DNA from: Scilla litardierei
Lineage: Eukaryota > Streptophyta > Magnoliopsida > Asparagales > Asparagaceae
NCBI GenBank assembly: GCA_030789695.1
Contig: JAULAV010008819.1
Coordinates: forward strand, 83,511 to 147,510
Direction: 5' to 3'
Length of the DNA stretch: 64,000 nucleotides
This document shows positions 10,207 through 21,188 of this stretch, in pieces. Position 1 is the stretch's first letter, and the number at the start of each line of letters is the position of its first letter. The translations under genes and the position numbers were made by a program. The notes below the pieces were generated by a model. The model was given only the letters and a program-made list of their open reading frames with translations, did no database searches and was not told the DNA's origin.

Positions 10207-12341
10207 TCATTCATCTCCAGGGGCACCCGTGGAGCCACAGGCTGGCGGTCCGCTTGGGCCATCCCCCACACTCCGTTCACCGTCAGAGTGCATCCAAAGA
10301 TCCTCAAAGTGGACTCCCGAGAGCGGGAACTTCTTCTGGATCTCGGATTGACACCGGGCGAAGCCCTTCTCGAACGCCTCCGCCAAGGCAGACTCAACGA
10401 AGGAGGTGGCGTACTCAGCCACGGCGTCTTGGGCGATCCGGGATGGATCCACCTCCTCAAGCCCACGCACCCGAGCCTCTAAGGTCTCGATCTGGCGTTG
10501 GTGCTCCGCCCTCTCCTTCTCGATCTCCTGGGATCTCTCGCCGAGCTGAGCAAGGAGAGCCCTCACCTGCTCATCCGCTGCCTCCAGACGATCGGAGAGC
10601 TCCGGGGCCTCGGGGGCAGCAACGGAGACAGGGATCTTGTCGGCTCCCCCAGACGTGTCGGCATCTCCCAAAAGCTCGGCGACCCGTGCCTCGGCCTCTG
10701 ACTTTGCAGTCAGAGCTAAGGCCCTCTCCCGGTCCGCCTCTTCCAAGGCAGAAGATAGCTCAGTTACGCGGGTCTCCAAGGACCTAACCCGCACATCCTC
10801 TAACTGACCTGCCTCTTCCTCATCACCGTGAGCCTCGAGATCTCGCCCGGCCTCGGATTTGGCCTTGGGAAGCACCGCAAACTGGCACCTCATCGAGAGA
10901 CCCACCGAGGACAACTGCACCAAGGCGACAAAGGTGAGAGGCGAAAGCAGCTGGAGGGAGGACAAGCAGAGACACTCTACCTGTTGGCCGGCTTGAATCA
11001 CGAAGGTGGCCAAGCAGTCACCTCTGACTCCATCCAGCGCAGCCTGATTGGGAGGGAGGCAACTGTTCTCGGCCACTCGCGCGGCGGCTCCGCGGCTCGA
11101 AAACACAGATTCCTTCTCCCCCACCGGGAAGCGTGGACGAAGAAGGCCTTCCCCTGACGAAGGAAATTCGCCGGGGTTGGAGCGGAACGCGCCTAGATAC
11201 CGATCGTAGGCATCAGGGAGAGAACCGTCCGGGAGAGGCGAAGGGCCGACCTACGACCAGGCAACCTCAACGGGGGCAGGTCAGAGCTGATCGGCAGGCG
11301 GTGGGACGGCAACTCCCTCGACCCCCTCACGGACCCTCTTGGAAGACCCCAACAAGGGGATAGAGGGAGATGGTCCCTTCTTCCTTTTGGAGCCTCCAGT
11401 CGAGGTCACGGCCCGCTGCTTCTTCCGGACCTCCAGCACATGACCCCTCCTACGCGGATCCAGATCTGGGGCCTGCACGTAAGTGCTGGCGGGAGAAGGA
11501 CCGAGAGGGAACCCACCTGCACCCGAAGAAGGAGTAAGAGACCGAGAAGAGCCCGAGCAACCTCGAATGGCGAATACTCGGAGAGCTTACCCAAGGGCCA
11601 CACCGTCTTGCGCAAGTTTTGGTCACTAAAGAGGACGTCGATCGTCTGCTCCCTCGCGGGAATCGCCAGCAGGTCCTTCGCCGTTTGCAGCTCGGCGGCA
11701 GTCGGCTCACCCAGATCGAGGATGACTGCGCCGGTCGCTCCCCACCGAACCGGGAAAGGTGCACTCGACGGGAACGTGACAAACACATATTCCCCCTTCC
11801 AACATTTCAGGGAGCTCGGCAACCCCAGCACCAGGGTCATCTTCGGGCGGGCGCTGATGTAAATCCACGCCCCCGATTGGTGGTGACTCAGGCGGTAGAA
11901 CTGGGCGAAGAGACGGAGAGAGGGCGCCACTCCCCTCAGCATGCAGACGACGATGAACCCGACAAGGAGCCCGACGGCGTTGGGGCAGAATTGGCACAAG
12001 CCCGTGTTATGGGCCAGAAGGAACTCAACGGTAAAGGGGTGGAGCGGGAAACGAAGCCCGAAGCGGAAGCACTTCTCGTATATTCCAACCTCGTTGGGAC
12101 CAGGAAGGTAGATCCGCTCGTCGGACCTGGGAGCACGAGATAAGTAAGGCGGAAGCAGGTAGGCGGAGCGCAGGCTCCCGATGGCGGTGGCACAGAACGA
12201 CGAGGGCCACGACAAGACCTCTGGGGGCACCCCCGAAAGTTCACCCCCGTGCCGACAAATCGCCGAAGGAGGACTACCCACCAGGCCAGGAGTGGCGTCA
12301 CGCTCCGGCCGACCCGAACCAGTGGCAGAGGAAGACGACAT
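10207..12341 (-). pseudogene. D2 antisense accessory ORF (putative gypsy-type transposon domain plus coiled coil)
   Basis: Lies downstream of pol on the opposite strand. The N-terminal block (11406-12341, 311 codons, start ATG at 12341) has LPPYLSRAPRSDERIYLP and NEVGIYEKCFRFGLRFPLHPF, resembling the plant domain annotated as 'putative gypsy type transposon' (Transposase_28-like). After a frame break near 11125-11405, the C-terminal block (10207-11124) is rich in Glu, Ala, Arg and Leu heptads (LETRVTELSSALEEADRER), a likely coiled coil. Antisense extra ORFs at this place are known in Tat/Grande-type elements; their function is unknown. D1 has a homologue. The start codon is only 27 bp from the truncated LTR. 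Confidence 0.75.
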
Positions 12342-12367
12342 GAGGCAGAGCTCGGGCAGGATCGGCT

Positions 12368-13005
12368 AGACAGGGGACGGCATCTCAGGTAACTAAAACT
12401 TAAGGTACTCCATCAACGACCTAGTTCCCCCATTTCTTCTCCTTCCTCCCCCGCTCGCACTGGTAGACGTCGTTCCGATCTCCTCACGAGTCGAACCGTC
12501 TCTGCCGAGTCTCCTCTTTCAGATCATCGTCTGACTTAGGCATCGGAGGGGATTTGGCCGGAACCAAGGTCCGGCCCCCCTGACGAGTGTTCTCGTCTGC
12601 GCAGGAGGACTCAGATCCACGGGCCGAGGCTTCCCCTCCGCCCCACGCCGGCCACGCATCAAGCAGAACGACCGAAGCCACCCCTCGTCATCCGATCGAC
12701 CGAGGCCGAGCACGTCTGACCGAGCCGAGGCTTCCCCTCCGCTCACGAGGCGCCGAGGCAACCCCTCGTCGTCCGACTGTCCGAGGCCGAGCGTCTCACA
12801 CCGGGCCGAGGCTTCCCCTCGCCCCCCCTTTGCGGCCGAGGATCCAGATTCGGCCCAGCCGACGCGCTTCACGTCATCCGCAACTCCGACTCGCGCCGTG
12901 TCTGCGCTGACTCGACGCACCCGAGAGACCCAAGTTGGCCCCTTGACCACGTTGACCGGGTAGTCCACGGTCAACGCTTTTGTAGTGAGAAAACACTCTG
13001 AAACA
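12368..13005 (+). mobile_element. Truncated 3' LTR of D2 (638 bp, U3 missing)
   Basis: Begins at CTAGACAGGGGACGGC, equivalent to about 5412 in the left LTR, and ends GAAACA before TSD GGGAT. The first ~340 bp, which include the TATA box, and the polypurine tract are missing. Confidence 0.88.
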
Positions 13006-13010
13006 GGGAT

Positions 13011-14039
13011 AATGGAAGGAGAGTTATTGACTCCCCTCGAATTACAAAAGAATAACGGTTTAAGTACCCGTCATGTGTTACCCGATGATCAAAATGTCAC
13101 GGTCTACCCAACAAGAGATGACATTCTTTCATGGAAACAACGTCACAGATTATTTCATCTCTATATTTGCCAATAGTAAATTGGAATGTGACTTGTTTTG
13201 TTACCTTCAACTCTCCACATTCGTTGAGCCATTGTAGCTTGTAGGGTTGTCGATACTTGAAGGTTGGAAGACTCAACTTCTCCACTAATTTAGCACTTGC
13301 TACATTACTACAGCTCCTCTATCTATGATTACAATGCATACTTTCCCTTGGACTAGGCAACGTGTGTGTGGAACAAGTTCTCTCTTTGGTTGTTCTCTTC
13401 CACCTTCATTTGAATGCTAAGTGCTCTTCTAGTCACAAGAAATTCTCCTTCGGCAGCAATTTCTCCGTCATCATCTTCAAGCAGCATCTTATCTTCTTCA
13501 TCAGATTCTTCTTCTTCATTCTCCCAGTCACCATGGTTATTGATGATCATGGTGCACTTGTTAGGGCACTCGTTGGAAATGTGTCCTCTCCCTTGGCATT
13601 TTAGCATCTTATGTCACTGCTTCTAGAAGTATTTGCTTCAGTTTGCTTCTTCTTTGGAATATCAACCGTCTTCTCAACTTTCTTCGAAGTGTTCTCCTTC
13701 AAACTAGATGGAGTATCTCTCTTTGAACTGGTCTTCCAAGGGATAAAAGAATTAGAGCCCTTCCTTGCAGCATTTCTCCTCTCCAGTTATTGTTCTACAT
13801 TGATGGTGATGCATCTCCATAGCACGAGCCATCCCTTGAAGCTTTACATAGTGATGCATCTCCATAGCATTTGCAATATCAGGATTAAGGCCTCGCAAGA
13901 AAGGAGCCATTTTTGCTTCTCTGTCCTCCATCATATTTGCTCGAATCATGGCAATCTCTATCTCTTTGTGATACTCGTCTACACTCTTAGAGCCTTGATT
14001 GAGTCATTACAGATGGTGATGAAGTTCCCTATGTTAATA
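13011..14039 (-). pseudogene. gag: Element A gag C-terminal half and protease remnant
   Basis: Between D2 and D1, minus strand. 13752-13949 encodes the gag end (MIRANMMEDREAKMAPFLRG, then LNPDIANAMEMHHYVKLQG). 13353-13607 encodes a zinc knuckle, CQGRGHISNECPNK (CX2CX4HX4C, first Cys outside this open stretch), then an acidic linker. 13097-13285 encodes the protease C-terminal region (KYRQPYKLQWLNECGELKV, ending in the LLGRP motif). Frames change between blocks and no intact protease active site was found. In an intact element this region supplies the nucleocapsid and protease. Confidence 0.8.
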
Positions 14040-14044
14040 AGATG

Positions 14045-15066
14045 TGATACGTCTATTTTACGGAAGCCCAACAGCATGGACCCAAAGGCGCAGCCCACCA
14101 AACGAAGCCCGAAAGAACATGGAGCTAGAAACCCAACTACCGATCAGAAGCCCGTCTGCAAGATCAGGCCCGCCCGACAAGGCCCCTTCGAGGGCCCCCG
14201 AACGGCGATCCTACCCGGCCCCGGAAACGCGCAAGTCCCTGGCCCACTCCAGCGATAACCGCTCCCCCGGGCCCGTGACCACTTAATGGCGATACTGGGG
14301 AGGTGCTGGCATGGCGCAGGGAACGGCGATAAGGAGGCGGATTGAGGGGGCATGATCGAGGGCGGACGAGGGACGTGAGTCGTGGGCAATCACGACGGGA
14401 GGCCTATAAAAGGGCAAGGAGGACGACTAGACAGGGGAGGGCATCTCAGGTAACTAAAACCTAAGGTACTCCATCAACGACCTAGTTCCCCCATTTCTTC
14501 TCCTTCCTCCCCCGCTCGCGCCGGTAGATGTCGTTCCGATCTCCTCACGATTCGAACCGTCTCCGCCGAGTCTCCTCTTTCAGATCATCGTCTGACTTAG
14601 GCATCGGAGGGGATTTGGCCGGAACCAAGGTCCGGCCCCCCTGACGAGTGTTCTCGTCTGCGCAGGAGGACGTCAGATCCACGGGCCGAGGCTTCCCCTC
14701 CGCCCCACGCCGGCCACGCATCAAGCAGGACGACCGAAGCCACCCCTCGTCGTCTGACCGACCGAGGCCGAGCACGTCCGACCGAGCCGAGGCTTCCCCT
14801 CCACTCGCGAGGCACCGAGGCAACCCCTCGTCGTCCGACTGTCCGAGGCCGAGCGTCTCACACCGGGCCGAGGCTTCCCCTCGCCCCCCTTTGCGGCCGA
14901 GGATCCATATTCGGCCCAGCCGACGCGCTTCACGGCATCCGCAACTCCGACTCGCGCCGTGTTTGCGCTGACTCAACGCACCCGAGGGACCCAAGTCGGC
15001 TCCTTGACCACGTTGACCGGGTAGTCCACGGTCAACGCTTTTGTAGTGAGAAAACACTCTGAAACA
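14045..15066 (+). mobile_element. 5' LTR of D1
   Basis: TGATACGTCT to CTCTGAAACA, with TATAAAA at 14405-14411. The GC-rich downstream part carries the same degenerate GCCGAGGCTTCCCCTC units as D2. Confidence 0.95.
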
Positions 15067-15068
15067 TC

Positions 15069-15085
15069 TGGCACCGTCTGTGGGA
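15069..15085 (+). promoter_or_regulatory. Primer-binding site of D1
   Basis: TGGCACCGTCTGTGGGA, two bases after the 5' LTR, matches the Tat-type site and differs by one base from that of D2. Confidence 0.82.
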
Positions 15086-15121
15086 ACAAACTGTCCCACG
15101 AAGAAACAAGCCGCACCTGCA

Positions 15122-16757
15122 ATGGCACGAGCCTGCAATGGAAAGAGACGCATGTCCCCCATCCCGGAGGAGGGGAATGGCGCACCCAACAACAACCTTG
15201 AGGACGCACCCGACGACAATCACCCCGCCCCCTCAACTGTAGAGACTGGCGGGTCGGAACTAGCCACGCAGGGGCAGCTCCGCGCCCTGGCCCAAGAGAC
15301 CAACGCGAGCATCCAGACGTTGGTCGCGACGGTACAGCAGCTCGTCGGCGCTGCGCCAGCCAACGGAGATGCAGTGGGCGACGGCCATCGTTGGGCGGGG
15401 GGCCCCCCGCTCTTACGGTCCGCTGTGGTCGATGACCACGAGAACCGAAGACCGAACAGGGAGCGTCGGTTCACATTGCCCAGCTCCCATCAGGCGAGAT
15501 CACGCGCCTCCTCCCCTTATCGTGAAAGGAGCCGGAGAGAAACCGAATGCACGGGGGACGAATCGATGACCGCGTCGTCTCGTCGGCCACGGTCACCCCG
15601 CCGCGGAAGAAGCGATCGACACCACTCGAGGGACCGATCACGGCGAAGCGGAAGCTCCCGCCGGAGGAGCCGGGAACGCCGGGTCAGCCCGACCCCCAGT
15701 GTGGCGAGGGCCGTGGAGCCGGCCCCGCCGGCGCCGGTGCCCCCTCCACCACTGAATGAGCCGGAGGTGGGCGGGTGTCGGACCCCCGGAGGCATCCACG
15801 GAGACCGGTGCCCCCTGTCGCGGAGAATAACCGATGCGCGGGTCCCCTCTCGATTCAAGATCCCGACGCTGGGGAAGTACGACGGGATAGGAGACCCGGG
15901 AAACCACGTAATGGACTATGAGGGGGACATGTCATTCCAAGGAGCCGACGATGACCTGCTCTGCAGGGGCTTCTATTCGACCCTCAGGGGAGCGGCGAGA
16001 ACCTGGTACCGCAGCCTACCGAGCCGCTCCATCGACAGCTTCGAGGAACTCACCCAGCTGTTCTGCAAACAGTTCATGGCAGGGAGACAGGTAATGCCTG
16101 ATGTTGAACATTTGTTTAACATAGTGCAGTGCCCGACCGAGCCGCTCCGACAGTTTATGCGTCGCTTCAACGCGGAACGGCTGAACGTAAACAGCCCTCC
16201 CGACCTTGTTGTCCAAACGGCCCTAAAGAAAGGTCTGCGCCATAGAGGCCTGAAGAAATCTCTGCACAACGATCCCCCGAAGGACCTCCCAGTGATCATG
16301 GCAAGGGCCGAGCGCTTCATGTTAACCGAAGAGACCTTGGCCATTGAGGCAGGAAAGGCTAGACGAGGGACCAAACGCGGCGATAGCGAGCGCCGTAGCC
16401 CCGAAGGATACCGAACCGAGAAGAGGACGAGAAACAGGCAGTGGGGAGAGGGTACGAGGGACGCCACCCCCGGACGCCGTCCTCGCTCAAGTGCAAAAGG
16501 AAGAGCGCACCGATCGCCCCCCACCAAAGACAAAAAGAGGGGGGAAGAATGGGGAAAAGTACTGCAAATACCACAAAGACAATGGCCACGACACTGAAGA
16601 CTGCTGGCACCTAAAGAAGGACATTGAGAAGCTGATGAGCCGAGGGCACGCAAGGAATTTAGCCGACGAGCCGGCCCACGGAGAAGGAACCTCCATGCAA
16701 CCGGACAAGGGGAAGAAGGTCAACACCGTCCAAGGACCCCTCCGCATCATAGAGTGA
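15122..16757 (+). pseudogene. gag: D1 gag (one frameshift near the C-terminus)
   Basis: ATG at 15122 (MARACNGKRRMSPIPEEGN) opens 491 codons to the stop at 16595. The N-terminal half is Arg/Ser/Pro-rich and probably disordered. The retrotransposon gag (capsid) domain follows: FKIPTLGKYDGIGDPGNHV, GAARTWYRSLPSRSIDSFEE and QFMRRFNAERL (about residues 240-400). Between about 16430 and 16550 the frame shifts to that of 16344-16757. There the conserved gag end lies: YCKYHKDNGHDTEDCWHLKK, then IEKLMSRGHARNL. With the shift the capsid domain is intact but the Cys/His motif is lost from the main frame. Gag forms the virus-like particle and packages RNA. D1 encodes nothing else that the particle needs. 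Confidence 0.87.
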
Positions 16758-16984
16758 GCAGGCGAGGCCCCTCCCCCCGATCGCAGCCTAGTCCGGAGGA
16801 GATTATCTAGGTTTACATCCCTCCGTCTAGCCTTATTTCCTTTTTCATTTTCCTCCAAATGTACTAGTCCAATAGGACCCTTAAGAGTACAAATGCATTC
16901 TCTTTTATCTTTTCTTTATCTTCGACGGAATCAACATTTCACTAAGGGTGCATAAGAGAGAAGACCGCCGCCTCACCAGATGGG
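16758..16984. other. Spacer after D1 gag, no gene seen
   Basis: AT-richer stretch between the gag stop and the 90-bp repeats, at the position where pol begins in an intact element. No RT or protease motif was found on either strand. Confidence 0.6.
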
Positions 16985-17640
16985 GGGTCAGACAAAACCA
17001 GACCCAAGACGAGGAGCTTCGCCCCCGCCGACCGACTCCTTCGCTCGTAAGTCTGGGGGGCAATCCTCCCAGCCAGCACAGACGCCGACCGGTCCTAAGC
17101 CGAGGAGCTTTGCCCTCGCCGACCGATTCCTTCGCTCGTAAGTCTAGGGGCAATTCCCCCAGCCAGCTCAGACATCGACCGGTCTTAAGCCGAGGAGCTA
17201 CACCCCCGCCGACCGTCTCCTGCACCCATGAGTCTGGGGGCAATTCCCCCAGCCAGCGCAGACGCCGACCGGTCCTAAGCTGAGGAACTTCACCTCCGCC
17301 GACCGTCTCATGCGCCCGTAAGTCTGGGGGCAATTCCCCCAGCCAGCGCAGACGCCGACCGGTCCTAAGCCGAGGGGCTTCACCCTCGCCGACCGACTCC
17401 ACCGCTCGTAAGTCTGGGGGCAATTCCCCCAGCCAGCACAGACGCTGACCGGTCATAAGCCGAGGAGCTTTTCCCTCGCCGACCGTCTCCTTCGCTCGTA
17501 AGTCTGGGGGCAATTCCCCCAGCCAGCTCGAACGCCGACCGGTCCTAAGCCGAGGAGTTACACCCCCGCCGATCGACTTCACTGCTCATAAGACCTGGGG
17601 CAGCCCCCCTAGTCATCAAGGACGCCAACCGACTTGTCCA
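16985..17640 (+). repeat. 90-bp tandem repeat array in D1
   Basis: About seven units marked by AAGTCTGGGGGCAATTCCCC at about 17050, 17140, 17230, 17320, 17410 and 17500, with a decayed one near 17590. Each unit also has GCCGACCGGTC and a CCGAGGAGCT segment. Because 90 is a multiple of 3, the minus strand reads a spurious 30-residue repeat protein. Tandem repeats in the region downstream of coding sequence are known in Tat-type plant elements. Confidence 0.93.
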
Positions 17641-18022
17641 CTCGGGGGGCAAGGAACAACCTCCCGGAGAAAGGAGGCAAGCGACCACCGTCAGCAGAGG
17701 GGCCGAGGTCGCAGCAACAAAGCAAAATGCGCGAGAAGTTTGAGTAAGTCAATTTCATTTCCAACAATTAACCAAGGTACAAAAGTGTGTCTTATTTACA
17801 AGAAATCAAAGTGGAGAAACCTCCTTACAAATAATCCGCTCTCGACGGACAAACGCCGGCAGAACAACACTTGTCGACCAAGAACACAAAGTTGCTGGCT
17901 TAGGCGATCATCCTGGCAATCAGCACTCGTTCGCTCCGAAGCAGTGAACCGGTAAAGAGGCCAATGGAGATTGCAGGGCCGGGGATCCATTTCAAGTAGA
18001 CCGGCCCAAAGCGAAGCGGATG
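17641..18022. other. Non-coding spacer in D1
   Basis: Between the 90-bp array and the end of the antisense ORF. No motif, repeat or gene was recognised. Confidence 0.5.
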
Positions 18023-19240
18023 CTAAAAAATTTGAGGATAAAAACAAGGACGACAGGCCGGGAAGGACAACCTAGGGGGCCCGGGCTCGAGAGGACGGAT
18101 CCTCGGGCGCCTCGCCCTGCTCAGAGCGAGGGGAACCAACAGGCAGAGGAGCTTGCCAGACTCGCTCCTCACAATCTCGGAAGAAGAGGCAGGAGGCGCA
18201 GCCACCACCTTGCCCACGGAGGGCTCGGCTCGGCGCACCTCCTCCTCAACGGTCCGCCGAGGCACCCTTCCAGAGGTACTGCCCCGGCTTCGAGCGGCTC
18301 CACGACGGATCAGCTCATCGACATCGCAGGTGAACTCACGACCAGCCATTCCTGCAAGGGAAACCGAAATCAGGGTAAGCCACGGGGCAATCCAGGACTT
18401 AAAAAGCGACCTACCCGGAGACCACAAGACGGCCTTCAGGAGTAGGTCGTCCAACAAAGACCAGATGGACTTCGCCTCCAAGGGGAGGGTCGACAGTAGT
18501 GCGACGACCGCCTGATCAGCCTCAGAGAGGGCTAGCGTTGGGCAAGGCCGGACCGACCCGCCCCAACCTGTCAAAATCTGGGCATCCTCCAGGAAGACCA
18601 CGAAGACATAATCCGAGCTCCAATCCCCCGACCAGCGGGGTAGCCCGATCAGGCATTCCCTCCTCGAGCGGGCTCGGAGGTGCAGCCACGACCCTGGACT
18701 GACCGTCTGGATCTGGTAAAAGTAGAAGAGAAGGGGGAGAGATGGCTCCAGACCACGAGTACAGCAGAGCGTCACGAAGCCCGTCAGTACCGTAATTGAA
18801 CAAGGGGTGAACTGGCAAAGGGGCACCGTGAGATACTCCATGACCTGGATGAAGAAGGGATTGAGCGGGAAACGAAGACCCAGGCGGAACATCTCGACAT
18901 AGACGCCGACTTCATTGCTCCTCGGAAGGCAGATCCGCTCGTCGATGAAGGGGACTCGAACATCGTACGGGTAGCAGAGATACCTTTCCCGGATCTCCGC
19001 GGCCGCTAGAAGAGGAGTCCTCGACGACGTTCAGAGGATAACCAGAGGTACATTAAGCCGCACGGTAGCCAACGCCACATCATCGCCGGCATAGTCCGGG
19101 AAGAGCTTCCCCTTCCCTTTATCTCGGAAGAGACGGCTCCCAGAGGAGGAACCAGATCCCATAGACCGGGACCCGCCCCGCCTGGACTCAGGAGGGCCCC
19201 TCGCCCCTTGGCCAGAACCACCTATCCTAAGAGCAGCCAT
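18023..19240 (-). pseudogene. D1 antisense accessory ORF
   Basis: Homologue of the D2 antisense ORF. It starts at ATG 19240 (MAALRIGGSGQGARGPPESR, a basic, Gly/Ser-rich N-terminus). An internal stretch near 18893-19030 changes frame. From 18892 it reads RLGLRFPLNPFFIQVMEYL, GLEPSLPLLFYFYQ and WSSDYVFVVFLED. These match the gypsy-type transposon domain in D2 in order and spacing, including the NEVG..VEMFRLGLRFPLNPF block. The D2 coiled-coil tail is not evident. Conservation of this ORF in a copy that lost all of pol suggests selection or retention independent of pol; this is inference. Confidence 0.72.
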
Positions 19241-19380
19241 AACATGAAAATGAGAAAGGAGTTACCTTTTTGTTAATTTGGAGAAGACAAGGAAGCGAAG
19301 GCGGCGGGAGACTCCGAGTTGTGGAAAGCCTAGAACAGAGGGAAGAGCGAGGAAGAAGTTAGGATCAACGCAGCCGGGGA

Positions 19381-19390
19381 TCTTATATAC
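19381..19390 (-). promoter_or_regulatory. Antisense TATA box upstream of the D1 accessory ORF
   Basis: The minus strand reads GGTATATAAGATCC. A start about 30 bp downstream would give a leader of roughly 110-120 nt before the ATG at 19240. The site lies in the internal region, outside the LTR. It is missing from D2 because of that element's deletion. Confidence 0.6.
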
Positions 19391-19599
19391 CAGACCCAGG
19401 GGGAATTCGAAACACCTGACAGGAACGCGTGGCACGCCTCAAAGAGCCGACGGCGTTTCGAAATCGGCGCCAAAGGAAGTCCAATCGATCCGCCTCATCA
19501 TAACCTTCATTTATGACCACGCCTCGACTGACACGCCACTTGGAACCCCAGGAGTCACATCGGTCGAACCGAACCGGCCAAGGCCGATCAGCCCCACCG

Positions 19600-19610
19600 A
19601 TGGGGGCAAT
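19600..19610 (+). promoter_or_regulatory. Polypurine tract of D1
   Basis: ATGGGGGCAAT lies immediately before the 3' LTR start TGATACG. Confidence 0.75.
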
Positions 19611-20633
19611 TGATACGTCTATTTTACGGAAGCCCAACAGCATGGACCCAAAGGCACAGCCCACCAAACGAAGCCCGAAAGAACATGGAGCTAGAAACCC
19701 AACTACCGATCAGAAGCCCGTCTGCGAGATCAGGCCCGCCAGACAAGGCCCCTTCGAGGGCCCCCGAACGGCGATCCTACCCGGCCCCGGAAACGCGCAA
19801 GTCCCTGGCCCACTCCAGCGATAACCACTCCCCCGGGCCCGCGACCACTTAATGGCGGTAATGGGGAGGTGCTGGCATGGCGCAGGGAACGGCGATAGGG
19901 AGGCGGATTGAGGGGGCACGATCGAGGGCGGACGAGGGACGTGAGTCGTGGGCAATCGCGACGGGAGGCCTATAAAAGGGCAAGGAGGACGACTAGACAG
20001 GGGAGGGCATCTCAGGTAACTAAAACCTAAGGTACTCCATCAACGACATAGTTCCCCCATTTCTTCTCCTTCCTCCCCCGCTCGCGCCGGTAGATGTCGT
20101 TCCGATCTCCTCACGAGTCGAACCGTCTCCGCCGAGTCTCCTCTTTCAGATCATCGTCTGACTTAGGCATCGGAGGGGATTTGGCCGAAACCAAGGTCCG
20201 GCCCCCCTGACGAGTGTTCTCGTCTGCGCAGGAGGACGTCAGATCCACGGGCCGAGGCTTCCCCTCCGCCCCCACGCCAGCCACGCATCAAGCAGGACGA
20301 CCGAAGCCACCCCTCATCGTCTGACCGACCGAGGCTGAGCACGTCTGACCGAGCCGAGGCTTCCCCTTCGCTCGCGAGGCGCCGAGGCAACCCCTCGTCG
20401 TCCGACTGTCCGAGGCCGAGCGTCTCACACCGGGCCGAGGCTTCCCCTCGCCCCCCTTTGCGGCCGAGGATCCAGATTCGGCCCAGCCGACGCGCTTCAT
20501 GTCATCCGCAACTCCGACTCACGCCGTGTCTGCGCTGACTCAACGCACCCGAGGGACCCAAGTCGGCCCCTTGACCACGTTGACCGGGTAGTCCACGGTC
20601 AACGCTTTTGTAGTGAGAAAACACTCTGAAACA
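19611..20633 (+). mobile_element. 3' LTR of D1
   Basis: Full-length partner of 14045-15066, with TATAAAA at 19971-19977. It ends GAAACA before TSD AGATG. Confidence 0.95.
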
Positions 20634-20638
20634 AGATG

Positions 20639-21188
20639 GAATAAACATCCTCTCATGGTTGATTTCATTTTCATCCAAGTACTAATGGGACGTTCTCCAT
20701 AACGTTCTTTTTCCTTTTGCACCTGATCCCACCAAACAAGAGCATAATCAGTAAACTCAAGAGCTGCAAGTTTCACCTTGTTACTTTCAGAGTAGTCATG
20801 GCATGAGAAAATTTGCTCAACACGCATTTCCGACTCCAAATAAGCATCGGGATCATTTTTGCCTTGAAAAGAAGGTACTTTGATTTTAAGTCCACCAATG
20901 ATGTCACCTCGGTTTCTAAGTCTCCTTTGTTCATCACGATGAAATCTCCTTCTTCTTGCTGGTGATCTTCAAATTCATCCCCATCAATTGGCTCTCTGTA
21001 TCACCATGAGGTTGTTCTTGATTGTTTGGAGGATTTTGTTGTGTAGAAGCTTGATTCTCCATTTGATCTAATCATTCATGGATTCGTTCTAGCTTTCTGT
21101 CAAACAATCTCTCAAGATGGCTCACCAATGCTTGCATTTGAAAAGATTTTTCTCCGTGTTGTGTAGTATCTTCTGGATTTTCTACCAT
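20639..21188 (-). pseudogene. gag: Element A gag N-terminal half
   Basis: The ATG on the minus strand at 21188 opens MVENPEDTTQHGEKSFQMQ, followed by SHLERLFDRKLERIHE and then a stop. After frame changes, the capsid-type stretch ESEMRVEQIFSCHDYSESNK and DYALVWWDQVQKEKERYGER (20645-20839) is the usual gypsy gag segment. D1 interrupts gag just after ISTWMKMKSTMRG. The rest of gag resumes at 14039. Confidence 0.83.

Larger units (their letters stand above)
5071..13005 (+). mobile_element. Element D2: Tat-like Ty3/gypsy element without gag, inserted in A
   Basis: Bounded by LTRs opening TGTTACG and closing GAAACA, with perfect 5-bp duplications GGGAT at 5066-5070 and 13006-13010. Contents are the left LTR 5071-6053, a Tat-type primer site, protease-RT-RNase H-aRNase H-integrase (6109-10101), an antisense accessory ORF (10207-12341, minus) and a 3' LTR lacking its U3. 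It is very similar to D1 in the R-U5 part of the LTR and in the leader, so the two are one family. The coding region is GC-rich, unlike the surrounding element A. Confidence 0.93.
14045..20633 (+). mobile_element. Element D1: gag-only Tat-like retrotransposon inserted in A gag
   Basis: LTRs of 1,022 and 1,023 bp (14045-15066, 19611-20633) open TGATACG and close GAAACA. They are flanked by perfect TSD AGATG (14040-14044 and 20634-20638). Contents are the primer site, gag (15122-16757), a 90-bp tandem repeat (about 16985-17640), an antisense accessory ORF (18023-19240) and a PPT. No protease, RT, RNase H or integrase is present. The two LTRs differ at a few dozen positions by eye, many of them C/T or G/A, so the insertion is fairly recent. 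Confidence 0.95.

Noticed and set aside
10254..10787. 177-codon plus-strand frame opposite the D2 antisense ORF
   Set aside because: Shadow frame in GC-rich sequence. The minus-strand frame has coiled-coil heptads and a homologue.
11406..12341. Antisense ORF of D2 as a host gene
   Set aside because: It lies inside the LTR element at the known accessory position, and D1 has a homologue at the same place.
16905..17582. 225-codon minus-strand frame encoding a 30-residue repeat protein
   Set aside because: It is produced by the 90-bp tandem repeat (30 codons per unit). There is no independent sign of coding, and it ends with the array.
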